64,000 bases of DNA from Doryteuthis pealeii (GCA_023376005.1 CM042179.1:19246419-19310418); one strand, 5' to 3'. Counted from the stretch's first letter, positions 47,420 to 60,478 are shown. Made by a program: numbers and translations. The notes: a model not told the origin generated them from the letters alone.

Positions 47420-48590
47420 CGACCGACACTTTCTTTATTATACTCCTCTATATACTACAACTCTTCCTGTTACTCTCACACACATCTCTCTATATTTTTT
47501 ACCACCTTCTCTATCCACACATCTTTTCTTCTACCTCCCTATGCGTGTCTCTCTGTCTGTTTGTCTCTCTCTCTCTTTCTTTCACTCTCTCGTCGCTGTC
47601 ATATTCTATCTATCCATCTCCAAGTTCCTCATCTCTATTTATTGCTTATAGGTTTGTCTGTTCACTTTTGCCCCTTATGTCCACACTTTTTTGAAAAACA
47701 TTTTTTTACTTTTCTAATTGTTTATTGGAATTTTTTCAACCATAATATTTATGATTAAATCCCAAACTAATAGAATCCATTTTATTATTTATTTATTGTT
47801 ATTATTATTATTATGTTTTATTTTTATTATTTTTTTGATTCGCGATGTATCGGGTAATTCCGGTATTTTACCTCCCGCTAATTCACCCGGAAGTTCCGGA
47901 ACAATACTCAATATTCAAGGCAAAAAAAAAGGAAGTGATGTCAATTGATTTATGCTATATACACGAAAAAAGGTACAATTAATTAGTTGACAATTGTAAT
48001 AACACATTTGCTAGACATGTTCTTATTGTAATTAAGTGTTTCAACTTTAATGACGAGGTAAAGAAATAAAATTATTTTGGAATAATGAAAACTTTTGTTG
48101 TTTTTTTAAGTAAAAATCATCTTTTAACACCTGTGTGTTACTGTTGCTCATTTGTTTGATTATATAAAAAAAAATACACTAACCAAAGTTTCATATCTTG
48201 TTTTTCTAGTATTTAAGAATATCAAATACAGTTTTTGTTTTTTATGTAAAACTATTTTGTTCAGTAATTTCATACAATTACTGGATTGGTGTTTGTTTCA
48301 TTTTTTTTTTTTAATTTCTATTTTAGTACGATGTTTTTTTTTTTGGTACAAAAACTTTCAGGCTTGTAGAATTCTAAAAATAAATAAATTAGATACTAAG
48401 CAGATATTTTAGATTAAAAAAAAAATTATTTAATTATTGCTACTTGGAAAAAAAAAGCTTTTATCAAAGAATCAAATAGAAAACGCCTGTGTTCTGTTTC
48501 TCTGATTTTAAGTTTGTTTTAGGCCTTTTCAACTAATGCCTTTAATAAAATAAGATACTTAGCAACAAAGTCTTTATAATGTTTTATCAA
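47420..48590. other. CT-rich low-complexity region upstream of UBE2K
   Basis: 47440-47650 is dominated by ctctct and actctc words. The overlapping plus-strand ORFs here are low complexity and not considered genes. A palindromic ETS-like ccggaagttccgg sits at 47889-47901. Confidence 0.5.
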
Positions 48591-48591
48591 A

Positions 48592-48670
48592 ATATTTTAT
48601 CTTATTTGAATTGATTCACATGCTACATAAATAGCATATGAATCAACTCAAATATGAAAGATTAAAATAT
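48592..48670. repeat. Short foldback
   Basis: Arms around tttgaattgattca and atgcta, and the complementary tagcatatgaatcaactcaaa, flank a 6-nt loop (cataaa). Confidence 0.75.
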
Positions 48671-48859
48671 ATGAAAATAATTCTAAAGTATAACTTCAAA
48701 GTGTAATATTGTTGTTAAATTTTGTTAATTTTTTAATGTTATATAAAATTTTATTTGTATTATCTTACACGGATTTACATAAGTCAGTGTTTTGAAGATG
48801 ATGTAACTCTTGGATATTAATAAAATTTATAAACTTTTCTTGTAAATAAGGTATAAGTA

Positions 48860-49600
48860 GGGACTGGCATTTTTACGGTGTTAAGGGAGGTAAATGTCGT
48901 TCAAAAGTCGCCTTGATTTTGATGTCTAAATAGGTAAGAATCTATGGAAGACCCTAAAATGAAATTTTATCGTGTATCTCATCGATCCGGGTTATCAGGG
49001 GAGATAACTTTTTAATTCGTTTGACGATCCGTAAATGAAAATAAGTTAGGAATCTTCTTTTTTTTTTTTAATATATAAAAATCTCGTAAAATATGTTGCG
49101 CAAAATTGCGCATTTTTACACTTATATTTTTGGATAGATTAAATAGAGCTTTATCGTTGGTGAAAATATTGACTTAGACATACATAGTTCCAGATGTTTA
49201 AAATTCATTAATTTTTTTTAAGTGAATTAGAATAAGCTAATTGAATCATAAAAAATACGTTTTTTCTCACAATTCAAAGAAAAATATTGTTTTTAAAACC
49301 ACGAAAAAAGGAAGAAAAAAAACATGCTACATAGATTGTTTTAAGAAAATAACTTTTAAATTTTCAAATCACTTTTTTCGGATATTGAATTTTTAGTTTT
49401 ATGTTCTTCAGGATTTGATCTTTCTAGAAATGAAAAAATTAGGGAGCGGATTTTTTTTTTTTTTAATTATCAAAGGTAACCCCCTACATTCTATTCATTA
49501 TAAAATTAAGTCATCAATAAATAAAGTAGTGAAAATTTTAATAAAAACGGTCAATTCCCTGATTTTTGGTGATAGTTAGGAAATATAATAACTACCCTTA
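48860..49600. repeat. Possible second member of the 29.7-30.5 kb element family
   Basis: It starts agggactggca and ends near aattccctgatttttggt, echoing ends around 30470-30540. The interior is non-coding. Low similarity by eye. Confidence 0.3.
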
Positions 49601-52106
49601 AATATGTTAATAAAATTTTTCATAACATAACATTAGATGTGTGCAGGAGTCCACAATATCCTTTTTTGAAAACTAGAGACTAAATACAAAACTTTTTTAA
49701 TAATATTATTTTAAAAACAACTTTACACAAACCTAATCTATCTATCTATACATTAGGTATCACCAAAACCGGGTCATAGGATCAGTTTAGGCCATATTGA
49801 ATAAACAAAAGTAAATATTTTTTAACTTTGTTTTTTAAAAATCTTGCAAAAAAAAAGTAACAATCATACAGAGTTGTTACAAAGAAACAGTTAATTCAAA
49901 GATCAAGTTATCCGATTGGGAAAAATTACACCATTATCTTAAAAAAATAAACAAAACAGTTTGTTTTACTTGCAAAAGGGTGATTTTTATGTAGAAACCA
50001 GACTGCAAATTTACATATTATCTCTCTTTGACAATTATACATTTAAATATATGGGCGGCTGTATTCGACATAATTGTTTTCTTGTGCATATTCAATAACC
50101 AATTATACGTTTTTAACAATTTTTGAAAGATTTTTTTTTTTTTTTTGTAATAGTAGTTTCAGATTAACTCCGGAATATTTTTTTTAGTTGAACTTATAGT
50201 GTAACTGAAGCAAAGAAAAGACAATAAGTATTACAAATATTGTCAGTTTTGCTCTTCCGTATATTATAAGAATCAAACATTACTATTCAACAATAATAAA
50301 TTACAAATTCTCTTAAAAATATTAATATATTGTGGATTGGACAAATCTTTAGTTCACCTGAATTCTATATTTCAGTGTTATATTATATTCAAATATTAGT
50401 GAAAAATTCGATTTGTACACACAAAAAAAGATTTTCAAACATTAAAAAAACAAAATTATTTAAGAACACAAAAGATTTAAAATCTTAAAAATTAATTTCT
50501 TTAAAAAAAATTAAATTAATAGAAAATAGTATATAGCAATTAAGAAAGAAAAAAAAAAGTTTTCAAATAATAATATTATGACATTTGTTAGGACTTTTTA
50601 TTTCAGAATTCATGATTTTTTTTTCTACAAAAACTACTGCCTTGAATTTTATACAAATCTATTGATATAGTTATTCAGACACTTATCTTTATAGAAAAAA
50701 GGTAAAAACCATTTTTTCCGGTTCATTTTTTTCATATCTCACAAAATAAATATATATATATATATATATTCCTTAATATATTTTAGGAAAAAACTATTTC
50801 AGACATTTTTATCAAAAGAAAAGCAATTCTGAAAATTTTTGTGAAAATCAGACCATTAATTGATTTTTCATAGAATTTTTTAAAATCCACTTGTAACTTG
50901 TTTTTGGCTTCAGTTTTTCAATCATAATTTTCATTATTTCCGTAAGCTGAAAAAATTTTTTTTAAATCATCAGGAGTTTGTTTAATGTTTCTCCTTTTGA
51001 ATGGACAAAAAATTTCAAGATAATATTAACCTTTATGCAAGTTTCATTGTGTTAAATATAGGTGAGAAAATTGGTGGTACCTAATGTTTGTTTACATTGA
51101 CGAATGACGGACACCAGTACATACCTTTATGCAAGTTCCATTGTGTTAGATATAGGGGGGGTAAATTTCACACGTTTATTTTATTATTATTTTGTTTGCT
51201 TTCCTCTTCCCAGGCTCCGCCAGGTAGCCGCTTCTAGTATATATAAAAGGACTATACTATACTGTATATTATTTTAACTGAACTTAATGGTTTTTAAAAG
51301 TGCTTGAAGAATTCTACCATTGATAAAGCAAGATTTTACCACAATTGTGTATAGTATTGATAAATCATATCTTCCCAATAACTACCAAAAATGCACATAC
51401 TATTCCAGAATGATATGAATAACAAAAATAAACAGATAAAATATAATGTTAAATCAAAAACTTAAATAAGAGACTTTATTTGAATTTAATTTTCTCAATT
51501 CATATTTCATTTGACTTGATGATAAAATCAACATTTATGTTATGCAGTCATTGCTATTTTTTCTTACCTATTAATTTAAATAAGAAAACTCAAAATCTTT
51601 AATAAGAAAATTCCTATTCAAAATAGATTAGATTTTAATTTTAACTTTTCCTTAAATATCTGATTACATTATAAATGCATTCATATAACGTATAAATATA
51701 TACAAGGGAAAAAGATTGGACACTTGTAAAATATTTCAGATAATTTTGATGTTTATATTTACTTTAAATTTAAACATGATGTATTTTTATATGAAATTAA
51801 TAATTACTAAGAAATCTACATATTTTCTAACATACAATGCAGAATAAAATATATACAAAATTAACAGAAGGTGGGAAGAATTTGGACAATATCACAGGAA
51901 TGTAGATCTAGATATGATCTTTTTGCACCTACATAGAAACTTTTAAAATGTTGATTTGTAGATTGCAAGATTGAGTGGGTTAAGATTTCAAAAGAATATT
52001 AAATAGTGAAGGGTTAGAAAAAAAACAGCTTTAAGCAATAATTGTAAATCATACTTATACAACTATGTATTAAAATATGAAATTATTGTATCTGAATATT
52101 TGTTCA
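49601..52106. other. AT-rich stretch, no gene seen
   Basis: No element or exon recognised. (TA)n near 50750-50770. Confidence 0.5.
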
Positions 52107-53150
52107 ACTATAACCCGTCGGTCGCTACTGAGCTAAAGGGCTCACGGAATTTCCGATATTGGTCGACAAGATCGGATTTTCTGCATCAACCATGGATTGC
52201 AGGGTCTCTATATTTGCCGAAAGTCTAGTCGAATGCCCACGTTGTGTTCAGATCTCAAACGACTAGAAATCTGCTATAGAACTGATTTCCAAGGTTAACG
52301 GAGGCCTAGTGGTCACATAAAAAACAACTCTTTTTCTTTTTTAAAAACTCAACAACATTTATATTCAAACAAAAGAATACAAACAATTATTTCTCAAGGC
52401 TGTGGGAGCGATGGACCTCTAATTAATAACTTCTGGTCGGAATACAATCAGGGCTCTGCAAGGTATTGTTCAAAACAGTTCATAAAGTTGACTAAGTTTT
52501 TCAATGGTCTTAGCTGAAGTCAGTTTCTTTGTAGTTAATCTTCTCTACTAGCCCAGTCAGCTAATCTCTGAGCACGCTTGGCTTCATCTCGTCTTCATCT
52601 GCTTTTTCGTCAAAAATGTCTCAGTTAAATAATATCTCAACCGGACATTCTGATTTCCGGCTGATGTGGAGATATTAGAAATTTCTCTGTACCTCCTGGG
52701 TACCACCTTCTCCTCAATTCTAACTACCAATAGAATTCACTTCCGCTAAATTGACAGAGGGCCAGTTCTTTTCCGGTATTCTTAAGTGTTTCCCAACATA
52801 TGGGTTTAATTCGTTTCTTCTGGTTATCTATAAGATTTTCAACAAAGAGTTTATCTTTTTCTTAAGTGGAAAAGGAAAATAATAATAAAAATTTTCTTCA
52901 AGGGCCCAAGATAATCATGGTCAACCGACTTCCTGATTATCTTTTTTCTGTGCGACTCTGCGCCATCCGTCTGGTCACATCAAAAGGCTGTCTCCACAAT
53001 CACAGCCGATTCAAGTGGACTCACTTCTTGGAGGTCTTCTGACCCACTTGATATTTTACTTTCGATACGGACATTCCAATCACATTGTGTGGCCTTATCA
53101 TTGCTACCATCTGTTTTGACCTTACTCCGACTCAAGCTTTAAATTTCCAG
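52107..53150. mobile_element. Unclassified about 1.04 kb element, stand-alone copy
   Basis: Matches 2218-3275 over nearly its whole length, starting actataacccgtcg. Its presence outside R2 shows it is an independent repeat. The minus-strand ORF seen in the first copy is broken here by several indels. Confidence 0.65.
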
Positions 53151-53880
53151 GGTTTTTTTTATTTATTTATTTATTTTTCTAATTTCAAAGAATGAATCGG
53201 TCACACAACATCTGATTATTCTGAACTCTTTGTTTTAAAAAAGAATTAAATTCAAAAGTATATCAAATGAATATTTTGCCAGAGTTCAAAAAAATTTTTT
53301 ACCCACTGTACCAGTGGGTAAAATAAATTTTTGAAGTCTTGCAAAATATTTAACTTAATTTCAACTTAACCTGATTATGCATTTATAATTTTCTTAAACT
53401 CTTATGACAGTGAAGTTGTTTATATCCCATTAAATCATTTACATTTTTTCATAAACAAAATCATATTGATAAGATAATTAAAATTGGTTTCAGATAAATT
53501 TTAGTGAACCATTTATCAATTTGATATTTTATATATAAACTAATGAAGCAGTATTTAAATTAATACAATAATAATTTCTATAACACAACTAATATAATAT
53601 AAATTTTAGCATAAATATTAATATAAATTTTAAAGAGTAAACAGCATCTGGAGATAATTATTTCTTAAAAGGATTAATCAGTTTATAAACTCAAAATTGT
53701 CATATTCAGTAATTATCATTTGCATACATTGTGAAGCATTTGGTTTGTTTAATAACCCTGTCCTAGTTTAAAAGTAATTTGTATGTTACACACATACACA
53801 CAGGGGAATAGATATAAAGTATATAAGATAAACAGAGTATTCAAAACCACCTGGGCAACACACCTAAAATCAGTTCACAT
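53151..53880. other. AT-rich stretch, no gene seen
   Basis: Only a small palindrome (acccactg-tac-cagtgggt near 53303) stands out. Confidence 0.4.
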
Positions 53881-54226
53881 TGTTGGGTCAGTAAAATGGT
53901 AATTCCTGTGTATAGAATGAGTGAGGGAGAGGCTCTCTGTGATAGAATATACCAATCACATGATGAGCCCAGAAGTTTAGGTGCAATATATAAAATCCCG
54001 ACAGCAGTTCCAAAATCTCTCCGAGATAGACAACCCTAAGATACCAGATATCTTCTTCAGCACGCCGGTAAGTCCCTCAAACTCAACTTTATACATAGGA
54101 AGGACTTTATATTTTTATTCATTGTTTCATGTGCTGGTTAATAAATTGTTAGAATTAAACGAAGTATTAATTCATTTATTTGTTGCTGTTAGTCTTAGAA
54201 TTAAATGCTATACTAACACAATAACA
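53881..54226 (+). repeat. Probable solo or 5' LTR with primer-site-like sequence
   Basis: 346 bp starting tgttgggtca and ending aataaca, with TATA box tatataaaa at 53987-53995 and an ataaa-type signal (ttaataaattg) near 54140. It is followed four bases later by tctggcaatgacaatg, which looks like a retroelement primer site. No gag or pol follows and no second copy exists in the window, so the call rests on layout. Confidence 0.45.
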
Positions 54227-54880
54227 TTATTCTGGCAATGACAATGAAACCACTGCTGGGCTTTTGGAGTGAAGCCAAGAAAATGTTGAAATTCAACCAA
54301 TTAAAGGAATATTTTGAAGTCAGATGAAATGTACAGACACCCTCAATTCCTATCAAGTACAGTAGATTGATTAGTAGGATAGAACATTGAAATTAGAGGT
54401 TAATCAAGTCATCAGCCTACTGACTAAGTGTTAAGGGCATTAGTTCACAGACTAACTGACCCCACCAGGGTTTTGCTTGATGTCCTGACAGCCCAATCTG
54501 CTCCTGCAAACAGAATATGCAATCTTAATTTTAAGATAAATTAGATATACTTTCACTCATCAATTATATGATAATGAGAATAATAATCGTAATAAAGTAA
54601 CTATTTATTCTTATTCAATTCTTAAAACCTAAAAATAAAAGTAAACAATGTATATTTGATACTTAACAGTATTACTGTTTAATCTAATTAATAGGAATTA
54701 AATTTGAAATTTCTCAAGAGCAGTAGCAATTAAATTCTGCTGATATTTATGGGTTTGTATACTAAATAATCTTATATAGTCAATCAAACAGTAATTTTGT
54801 TATAAAAAGATATTTTATATTTTCTCCTTATTATAATGAAATCAGTATCTATCCAGATTCAACTTTAAAATTATAAAAGT
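54227..54880. other. Unassigned stretch after the LTR-like segment
   Basis: A short open stretch from an ATG near 54246 (22 codons) may be retroelement leader. Nothing else recognised. Confidence 0.3.
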
Positions 54881-54884
54881 AGGT

Positions 54885-55320
54885 GGGATGGTTGGTGGAT
54901 TTTATGACATGTTAACCCTTGGGTTATTTTATCAACTTTCAAACTATGACAAAATAAAAACAATTAACTAAGGTGGTCACTTCTAGAATAGGCTCAATCC
55001 TAATTAGTGATCCTCTTCCACACATTACTACAACAACCAACATTATGTTTTTTTTGTTTTGTTTTATGTGACATTGTGTAATGTGTGAAAATAAACCAGT
55101 CTTCTTCTGAAGATGTTTTGTTTTATATTACTTATTGGGTATCCATTTTTCTTTTTAAACTTTTTTTAAAAACTTATTTTTTTAATCCACGGGATCCTAA
55201 CTAACAAGTAATACCATGCCTTGTCAGAGTGGACCTGGGAGTAATGGCAATTAAATAGTATTCCACACTCCCCAGAGCTCCAGAACTAGTACCTTACCAC
55301 TAGTAAGTAGAGTGAGTATA
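54885..55320 (-). repeat. R2 dispersed repeat, partial inverted copy
   Basis: gacatgttaacccttgggtt near 54908 and cagagtggacctgggagtaa near 55219 are the reverse complements of R2 3' blocks (as at 34840-35060). About 170 bp of unrelated DNA lies between them. Confidence 0.6.
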
Positions 55321-56150
55321 GTTTGCTTTGATTTTCTTTGATACCTACAAAAACATTACTTTTTAGAATAAATTAATGGACCATTCAAGATACTAAATGA
55401 GTTTAAACTAACACAGATGATATTAAAATATAATTTATAATTAGTAAGCTAGCAGATGGTTAGTCTTTCTATGAACATTAAACATTCCTACAAAACAATC
55501 AAAGAATATATTAAAAGAAAGTTTGACAAACATGTGGATGGTCTAGTAAAAAAAAAAAATGAAAATCTTAAACATAGTCATAACTTTCATTTTTATAAAT
55601 TCTGAAGACATAGCAATGTAGACAACAAAGTGGGTATACTAACTTTTATAAATAGTGCTATATATATACGATGAAAATTTGTTAATTATAAATCAAAATT
55701 TGTCAAAGAAAATTTGATTTAATTTATTTTTTAACTCACAAGAAACAAACAAAACAGACTTCTGACAATAATTTTCTTTTAAATATAATTTCTTTTCATG
55801 TATAATAATGCATAAAGGTAAAAAATGAAAGGTTTTCTACAGTTGTTTAAAAGCAATCATAGATAACAACAGTTTATTCACTTTGTCTTTATACAACAAA
55901 CTGGAGAAAATTAGAGTTTCTTTGAAAAAAAATCTCATTGAAAAAAGAAAACTGGAACAAACAATGAAGATTAGAAAGCAATTCCTTGCAACATGTCTTA
56001 CTCCATTTGTTGTATATCCATATCTCTAGTTTTATATAATTGTGAGAGAGAAAGAGAGACAGAGAAGGGGATGATAGATAGATAGGTTCTTACTTGTTAA
56101 CTTTTCCACTTGCTACTGCTGCTAATTTGTTAGCCGCCATCTTCTCAGGG
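55321..56150. other. AT-rich stretch, no gene seen
   Basis: Only a (GA)n-rich tract near 56042-56068 and GATA repeats near 56075-56085. Confidence 0.45.
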
Positions 56151-56534
56151 CTGATCCAGTAGATTTTTTCTTTTATGTTGATTCTACTTATTTCTTGTTG
56201 GTCTGGTCATTTCTTGTTTTAATGAACTAACAAGACTTTGTTGTTTTTCTTTTAAGCTTTTATTAACAGCCCCAGCCCACAAAACCACAGCAGTAAGATG
56301 CAACTCTTGAGACACATCCTCTCTCTTCTAGAGTCTAGTCGCAACTAACTAAACTAATGTCTCATGCTTTCAATCATGCGCTTCCAAAAGTTCAAGCGAA
56401 TGTTACCAATTGTCAATCATCGGCCATAGTAATTTTCCACTTAACTCCAGTTATTTTGAATCTAACAAACTCTAATTCAAAATATCTAACTACAGTGCGT
56501 ACATAATTCATTGGCTATCCATGAATTATGTAAC
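56150..56534 (-). repeat. Possible LTR, minus strand
   Basis: On the minus strand it starts tgttacataattcatgg inside a palindrome and carries an aataaaagctt polyadenylation-type signal near 56265. Beyond it lies a short leader and an ATG (atggcggctaacaaatt near 56137) followed by a brief ORF. Less AT-rich than its surroundings. No partner LTR found. Confidence 0.35.
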
Positions 56535-56646
56535 ACACTGTACATCCATTGTTATTTATTTTAAATTAGCAGAGGAACCCTCAAGTGTTGCATGTATTGA
56601 TAAAAATAGAACTTAAATGCCATAAAGTACAACTTTGTTTTATATT

Positions 56647-56958
56647 AAAACTGCATTTATAATAATAAAATAAAAATTGTTTGTTTGTTTAATTACTTGT
56701 TCAGTTCAAAACTTTAGGATCAACAATATTTTTATTTTTGTCCTTTGGTAACCAGAATAAAGAGAACATTATGATTTTCAACTCTTAAAAGACCAGTATA
56801 AAACTGCACTTATAATAATAAAATAAAAATTGTTTGTTTTGTTTAATTACTTGTTCAGTTCAAAACTTTAGGATCAACAATATTTTTATTTTTGTCCTTT
56901 GGTAACCAGAATAAAGAGAACATTATGATTTTCAACTCTTAAAAGACCAGTATAAAAC
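56647..56958. repeat. 153-bp tandem duplication
   Basis: Two nearly identical head-to-tail units (ctgca at 56651 and at 56804). They differ by one substitution and a one-base indel in a (GTTT)n run. Confidence 0.95.
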
Positions 56959-57014
56959 TTGTTATGTGAAATTTCAATATCTGCCAGATTCAGTCAAACA
57001 ACTTTCAGTGATTA

Positions 57015-57398
57015 TTGCCCTTGAAATTTGTTGATCAAAGCAAAGTAGAGCCATTTAAATTCAAATGGCAAATCAGTTTTTCATCAGAGATGAAGCAATT
57101 ACCTCCAGCACATTTTCCTGATATCATATTTTTGATGGTAAGTCTTGTACCATTGCAAAGTATTGGAGGGTTGAGATTGCAAAGTATTGGAGGGTTGAGA
57201 TTTAAAAGTATTGGAGGATTGAGATTAAAAAGTATTGGAGGATTGAGATTAAAAAGTATTGGAGGATTGAGATTAAAAAGTATTGGAGGATTGAGATTAA
57301 AAAGTATTGGAGGATTGAGATTAAAAAGTAGCATGATTGGTGCCTCAAGCTTCAGTAAAATGTTGACACTATCCCCCCCCCCCAAAAAAAAAAACTAA
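57015..57398 (+). other. Open reading frame across a 24-bp minisatellite
   Basis: A 127-codon ORF whose middle is seven repeats of an 8-residue unit, SIGGLRLK, encoded by the minisatellite at 57155-57330. The N-terminal 45 residues and the tail match nothing I know. The unit length is a multiple of three, so the frame is kept through the array in all frames. That alone does not prove coding. Unlikely to be a gene without transcript support. Confidence 0.25.
57155..57330. repeat. 24-bp minisatellite, 7 units plus a partial
   Basis: Unit agtattggaggattgagattaaaa. The first two units are variants (gggttgagattgc); the last five are near-identical, suggesting recent expansion. Confidence 0.95.
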
Positions 57399-57639
57399 AA
57401 GAAAGCATCTTGTACTGGTCCAGTAAATCCAAACAGCAAATGCTGCTTTTTTGTGTTGGAATTACCATTTTTTCTTGTGTTGGAATCATTGTGAGAAACA
57501 CTATTGTTGCTAAATTCACAAAGCTACCAGCTAGTCACTGACAGAATTATCTTCATACACTTTCCACTTCCAGATAAGCAACATATCATGCTCATCAGTG
57601 TGTGTACCCAAACACTTTAGGCAAATCTAGAGGACAAAG

Positions 57640-57960
57640 ACAAATTATAAACTAAATTCCCCAAAATCCTGCAGAAAATATGTAAAATTGACAAATTCAT
57701 CACCCTTGATAACTTTAACATTAGAGTTGGTCAAGATGTTAACGCATAATAAGAAGATGGTGTGGAGAAATTCAATGACAATGAGTGACTACAATTGAAA
57801 TTCTGTGCAGAACAAGAGTTCTGCCATAAATACTCTCTTCCAACAAAAAAATTCAACAGAATACCATACAGACCACGGTCTGATCTACTGCAAAATCAAC
57901 TTCCAATTCAAGTCAAAGCTGAAGAAAGAAGGTGCTCCCAGTAGAAAATTTTGATCAAGT
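57640..57960 (+). pseudogene. LINE endonuclease-domain relic
   Basis: Frame pieces follow the end of an apurinic-type LINE endonuclease: NFNIRVGQDVNA-like (about 57715-57745), FNDNE, FCAEQEF, a region corresponding to the TDH catalytic box (accacggtctgatctactgc near 57870) and KINFQFKSKLKKEGAPSRKF at about 57892-57951. Probably from the same broad LINE group as the RT relic at 26.4 kb, but the two are not contiguous. Confidence 0.65.
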
Positions 57961-58490
57961 ATCTAATAAACACCCCAATTATTGTAAGTGTTGAAAAATA
58001 TTTATCAACTTCTGATTAATTGGCAAAACTTCTGATTTATTAAAGTAATGTTCGGGCGCCAGAGTGATTGAACATGATTTGGGATTTTCCCATAAAACTT
58101 AATCATTTCCATATTTTCTTTAACAGAGAAAATAACGTGCACACAAATAATTGAGAGCTACTAAAATAGATTTTATAAATTTTTAATATAAAAACATGTC
58201 TTTTGTTTAAAGTTTTATAATTAAAAAAAAAATTATGTTGCTATTAAGTTAACAACATGAAATAACTCATTTTTTTAATTAAAATCAAAGACTATTTTGA
58301 GATTAAAAAAACCTGTTTTTGGTTTGTTAATAAACATGAACTAACTTTTTAAAAATTTTACAGTGAAATTCTAATGTCAAAAAATTGTCTATGGCTTTGT
58401 TTACAAACAACCAGAAGTTTGCGGTGAAAACTGTCCTTTTTCCAACTGGTCTCTGTTGGGGTGCTTATACTTGATACAAAAATTCTGTCT
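57946..58490. mobile_element. TIR element family F2, copy A
   Basis: The ends are gatcaagtat followed by caccccaa, and the reverse complement ggggtgcttatacttgat. The core ttgaaaaatatttatcaact, then cttctgatttattaaagtaa, is shared with copy B at 59018-59128. Confidence 0.55.
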
Positions 58491-58855
58491 CTTACATCTG
58501 AAACAAAGAACTTTCAGCAGAAACTTGAGTCTAAGTTCCAAATAATAGATGGTTATTAGAATGAATTTTTCTTTTTTAAATTAAATAAAAAAGATCATTA
58601 GAGAAAGGCTGGTAACAACCTGCAGTATTTTTTTTAAATGGACCTTTTATATAACAGATAGGATCAAGATGACCTCCAAAATTTCTCTCGGAAAATTATC
58701 AGGTTAATTAAAAAATAATTTTTGAGACATTTATACCCTTTATTTTTTTACTTTTTAATTTTTGTAATACATTCTCTGATTTGTTAGAAAATATTTAAGG
58801 GCAGAGAAAAAATTCAAGATTTTTTCTTCATTTCATATTTTTAGTAAATTTTGGT

Positions 58856-59622
58856 TTCAAGTAACCAATAGGCATCCCAGCTGTGAGCTACATTCAATAG
58901 GACAGGTTTTTGCTTTTCACCGTCAACTTCCAGTTGTTTGTTAACTGACGATTTTTTAGAAACGTTTTTTTAGTTATTTCATGTTGTTGTTCTTAATTTT
59001 TAAAAACATTATTGTAAGTGTTGAAAAATATTCATCAACTTCTGATTAATAAGCAAAACTTCTGATTTATTAAAGTAATGCTCGGGTGCCAGAGCAATTG
59101 AGTGTGATTTAGGATTTTCCCATAAAACTGTTAACCATTACCATGTTAAACGTGTCTTTTGTTTAAAGTTTTATAATTTTAAAAAATTGCTATTGAATTA
59201 ACAACAACAACATGAAGTAAGTAAAAAAACGTGTCTATTATAAAAACATGTCTTTCATTTATAATTTTATAATTTTTAAAAATTGCTACTGAAGTAAAAA
59301 CAACAGCATGAAAGAAGTAACAACAACATGAAATAACTAAAAAATGTGTCTTTCATTTAAAGTTTTATAATTTAAAAAATGTTATTAAATTAACAACATG
59401 AAATAAGTAATTTGTAAAAAAAACGTGTCTTTAATATAAAAATGTGTTTTTCATTTATAGTTTTATAATTTTTTAAAAATTGCTACTAAAGTAACAACAA
59501 CAAAAGGAAAAACGTTTCTAAAAAATCATCAGTTAACAAACAACTGGAAGTTGGCAGTGAAAAGCAAAACCTGTCCTTTTGAATCTGGCTCACAGCAGGG
59601 GTGCCGATTGGTTACTTGATCC
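58856..59622. mobile_element. TIR element family F2, copy B
   Basis: Inverted arms of about 115 bp (58856-58970 and 59508-59622). They include caagtaaccaat, aggacaggttt, and acttccagttgtttgttaac or complements. The middle contains about four degenerate tandem units with the words acgtgtctttcatttaaag and tgctactgaagtaacaacaa (about 59130-59490). Non-coding. Confidence 0.8.
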
Positions 59623-60055
59623 ATTTTTTTCCCCCCCTTTTTAATTGTGGACAAATGATTTTTATAAAAAACAGATTAATGTGCATCACATTAAATTTAT
59701 ATATCATGGTTGTAAACTGTCCACAGCTGAACCATCTGAATAATTGTTTGGATGCATAAGATAAAAATGTAACAATATTAATTCAATTTCATTAAACTTT
59801 GTCTAATTCATTAAAAGAATGAGTGGAAAAAATCTTAAATGATTTTTTTTAATTTACTCTGTAAAACAATATTTATATGTAATAATTTGCATAAAAATAA
59901 ATGTATTCCTGAATTACATCTTGATTTAAAAAATCTGACAAAAATCAACAACTGATCTAATTTTAGTTAAATTTTCAGTATTTATTCATGTATTTAAGAA
60001 TTAATTTATTCATGAAGAGGATATTTTATTAGAAAATCTTTTAAAAAGTACCTCC

Positions 60056-60096
<41 letters not shown>

Positions 60097-60478
60097 TTAT
60101 TTTATGAATGAAAGCTATATAAAATAATATTTAAGAGATTTCAATTTTTGGAGACTAAAATATTTTTGTGCAAATAAATAAATTTCCAGATAGAGTGAAT
60201 CAATTGAAACCTCAATGCAGAAAATAATTCTGCCATGAATCAGAATAATTGGGAATATGAGAAAATGCAATAAAATTACATTATTGTTGTGAAAGTTTTT
60301 ATCATTTTTATTTTATGAAAAAGATCATTTAAAAATCATTTTTCATTTATTTACATTAATAAATAGTTTTAATGTTCAAAAAGTATTCAATCTATTTTGT
60401 GTTATCTTTTAATTAAAAATCAGCATGAAAGATATTGAAAAATTTAATTTAAATTCTTGTAATGAGTTTTCACTTTAA
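59623..60478. other. AT-rich stretch, no gene seen
   Basis: (CA)n at about 60059-60094. Nothing else recognised up to the LTR start. Confidence 0.5.

Noticed and set aside
47364..47948. Three overlapping plus-strand ORFs upstream of UBE2K
   Set aside because: CT-rich and T-rich low complexity produces long frames by chance. No homology or start context.
57155..57330. CRISPR array
   Set aside because: The 24-bp units are directly adjacent without spacers, and the DNA is eukaryotic; it is a minisatellite.
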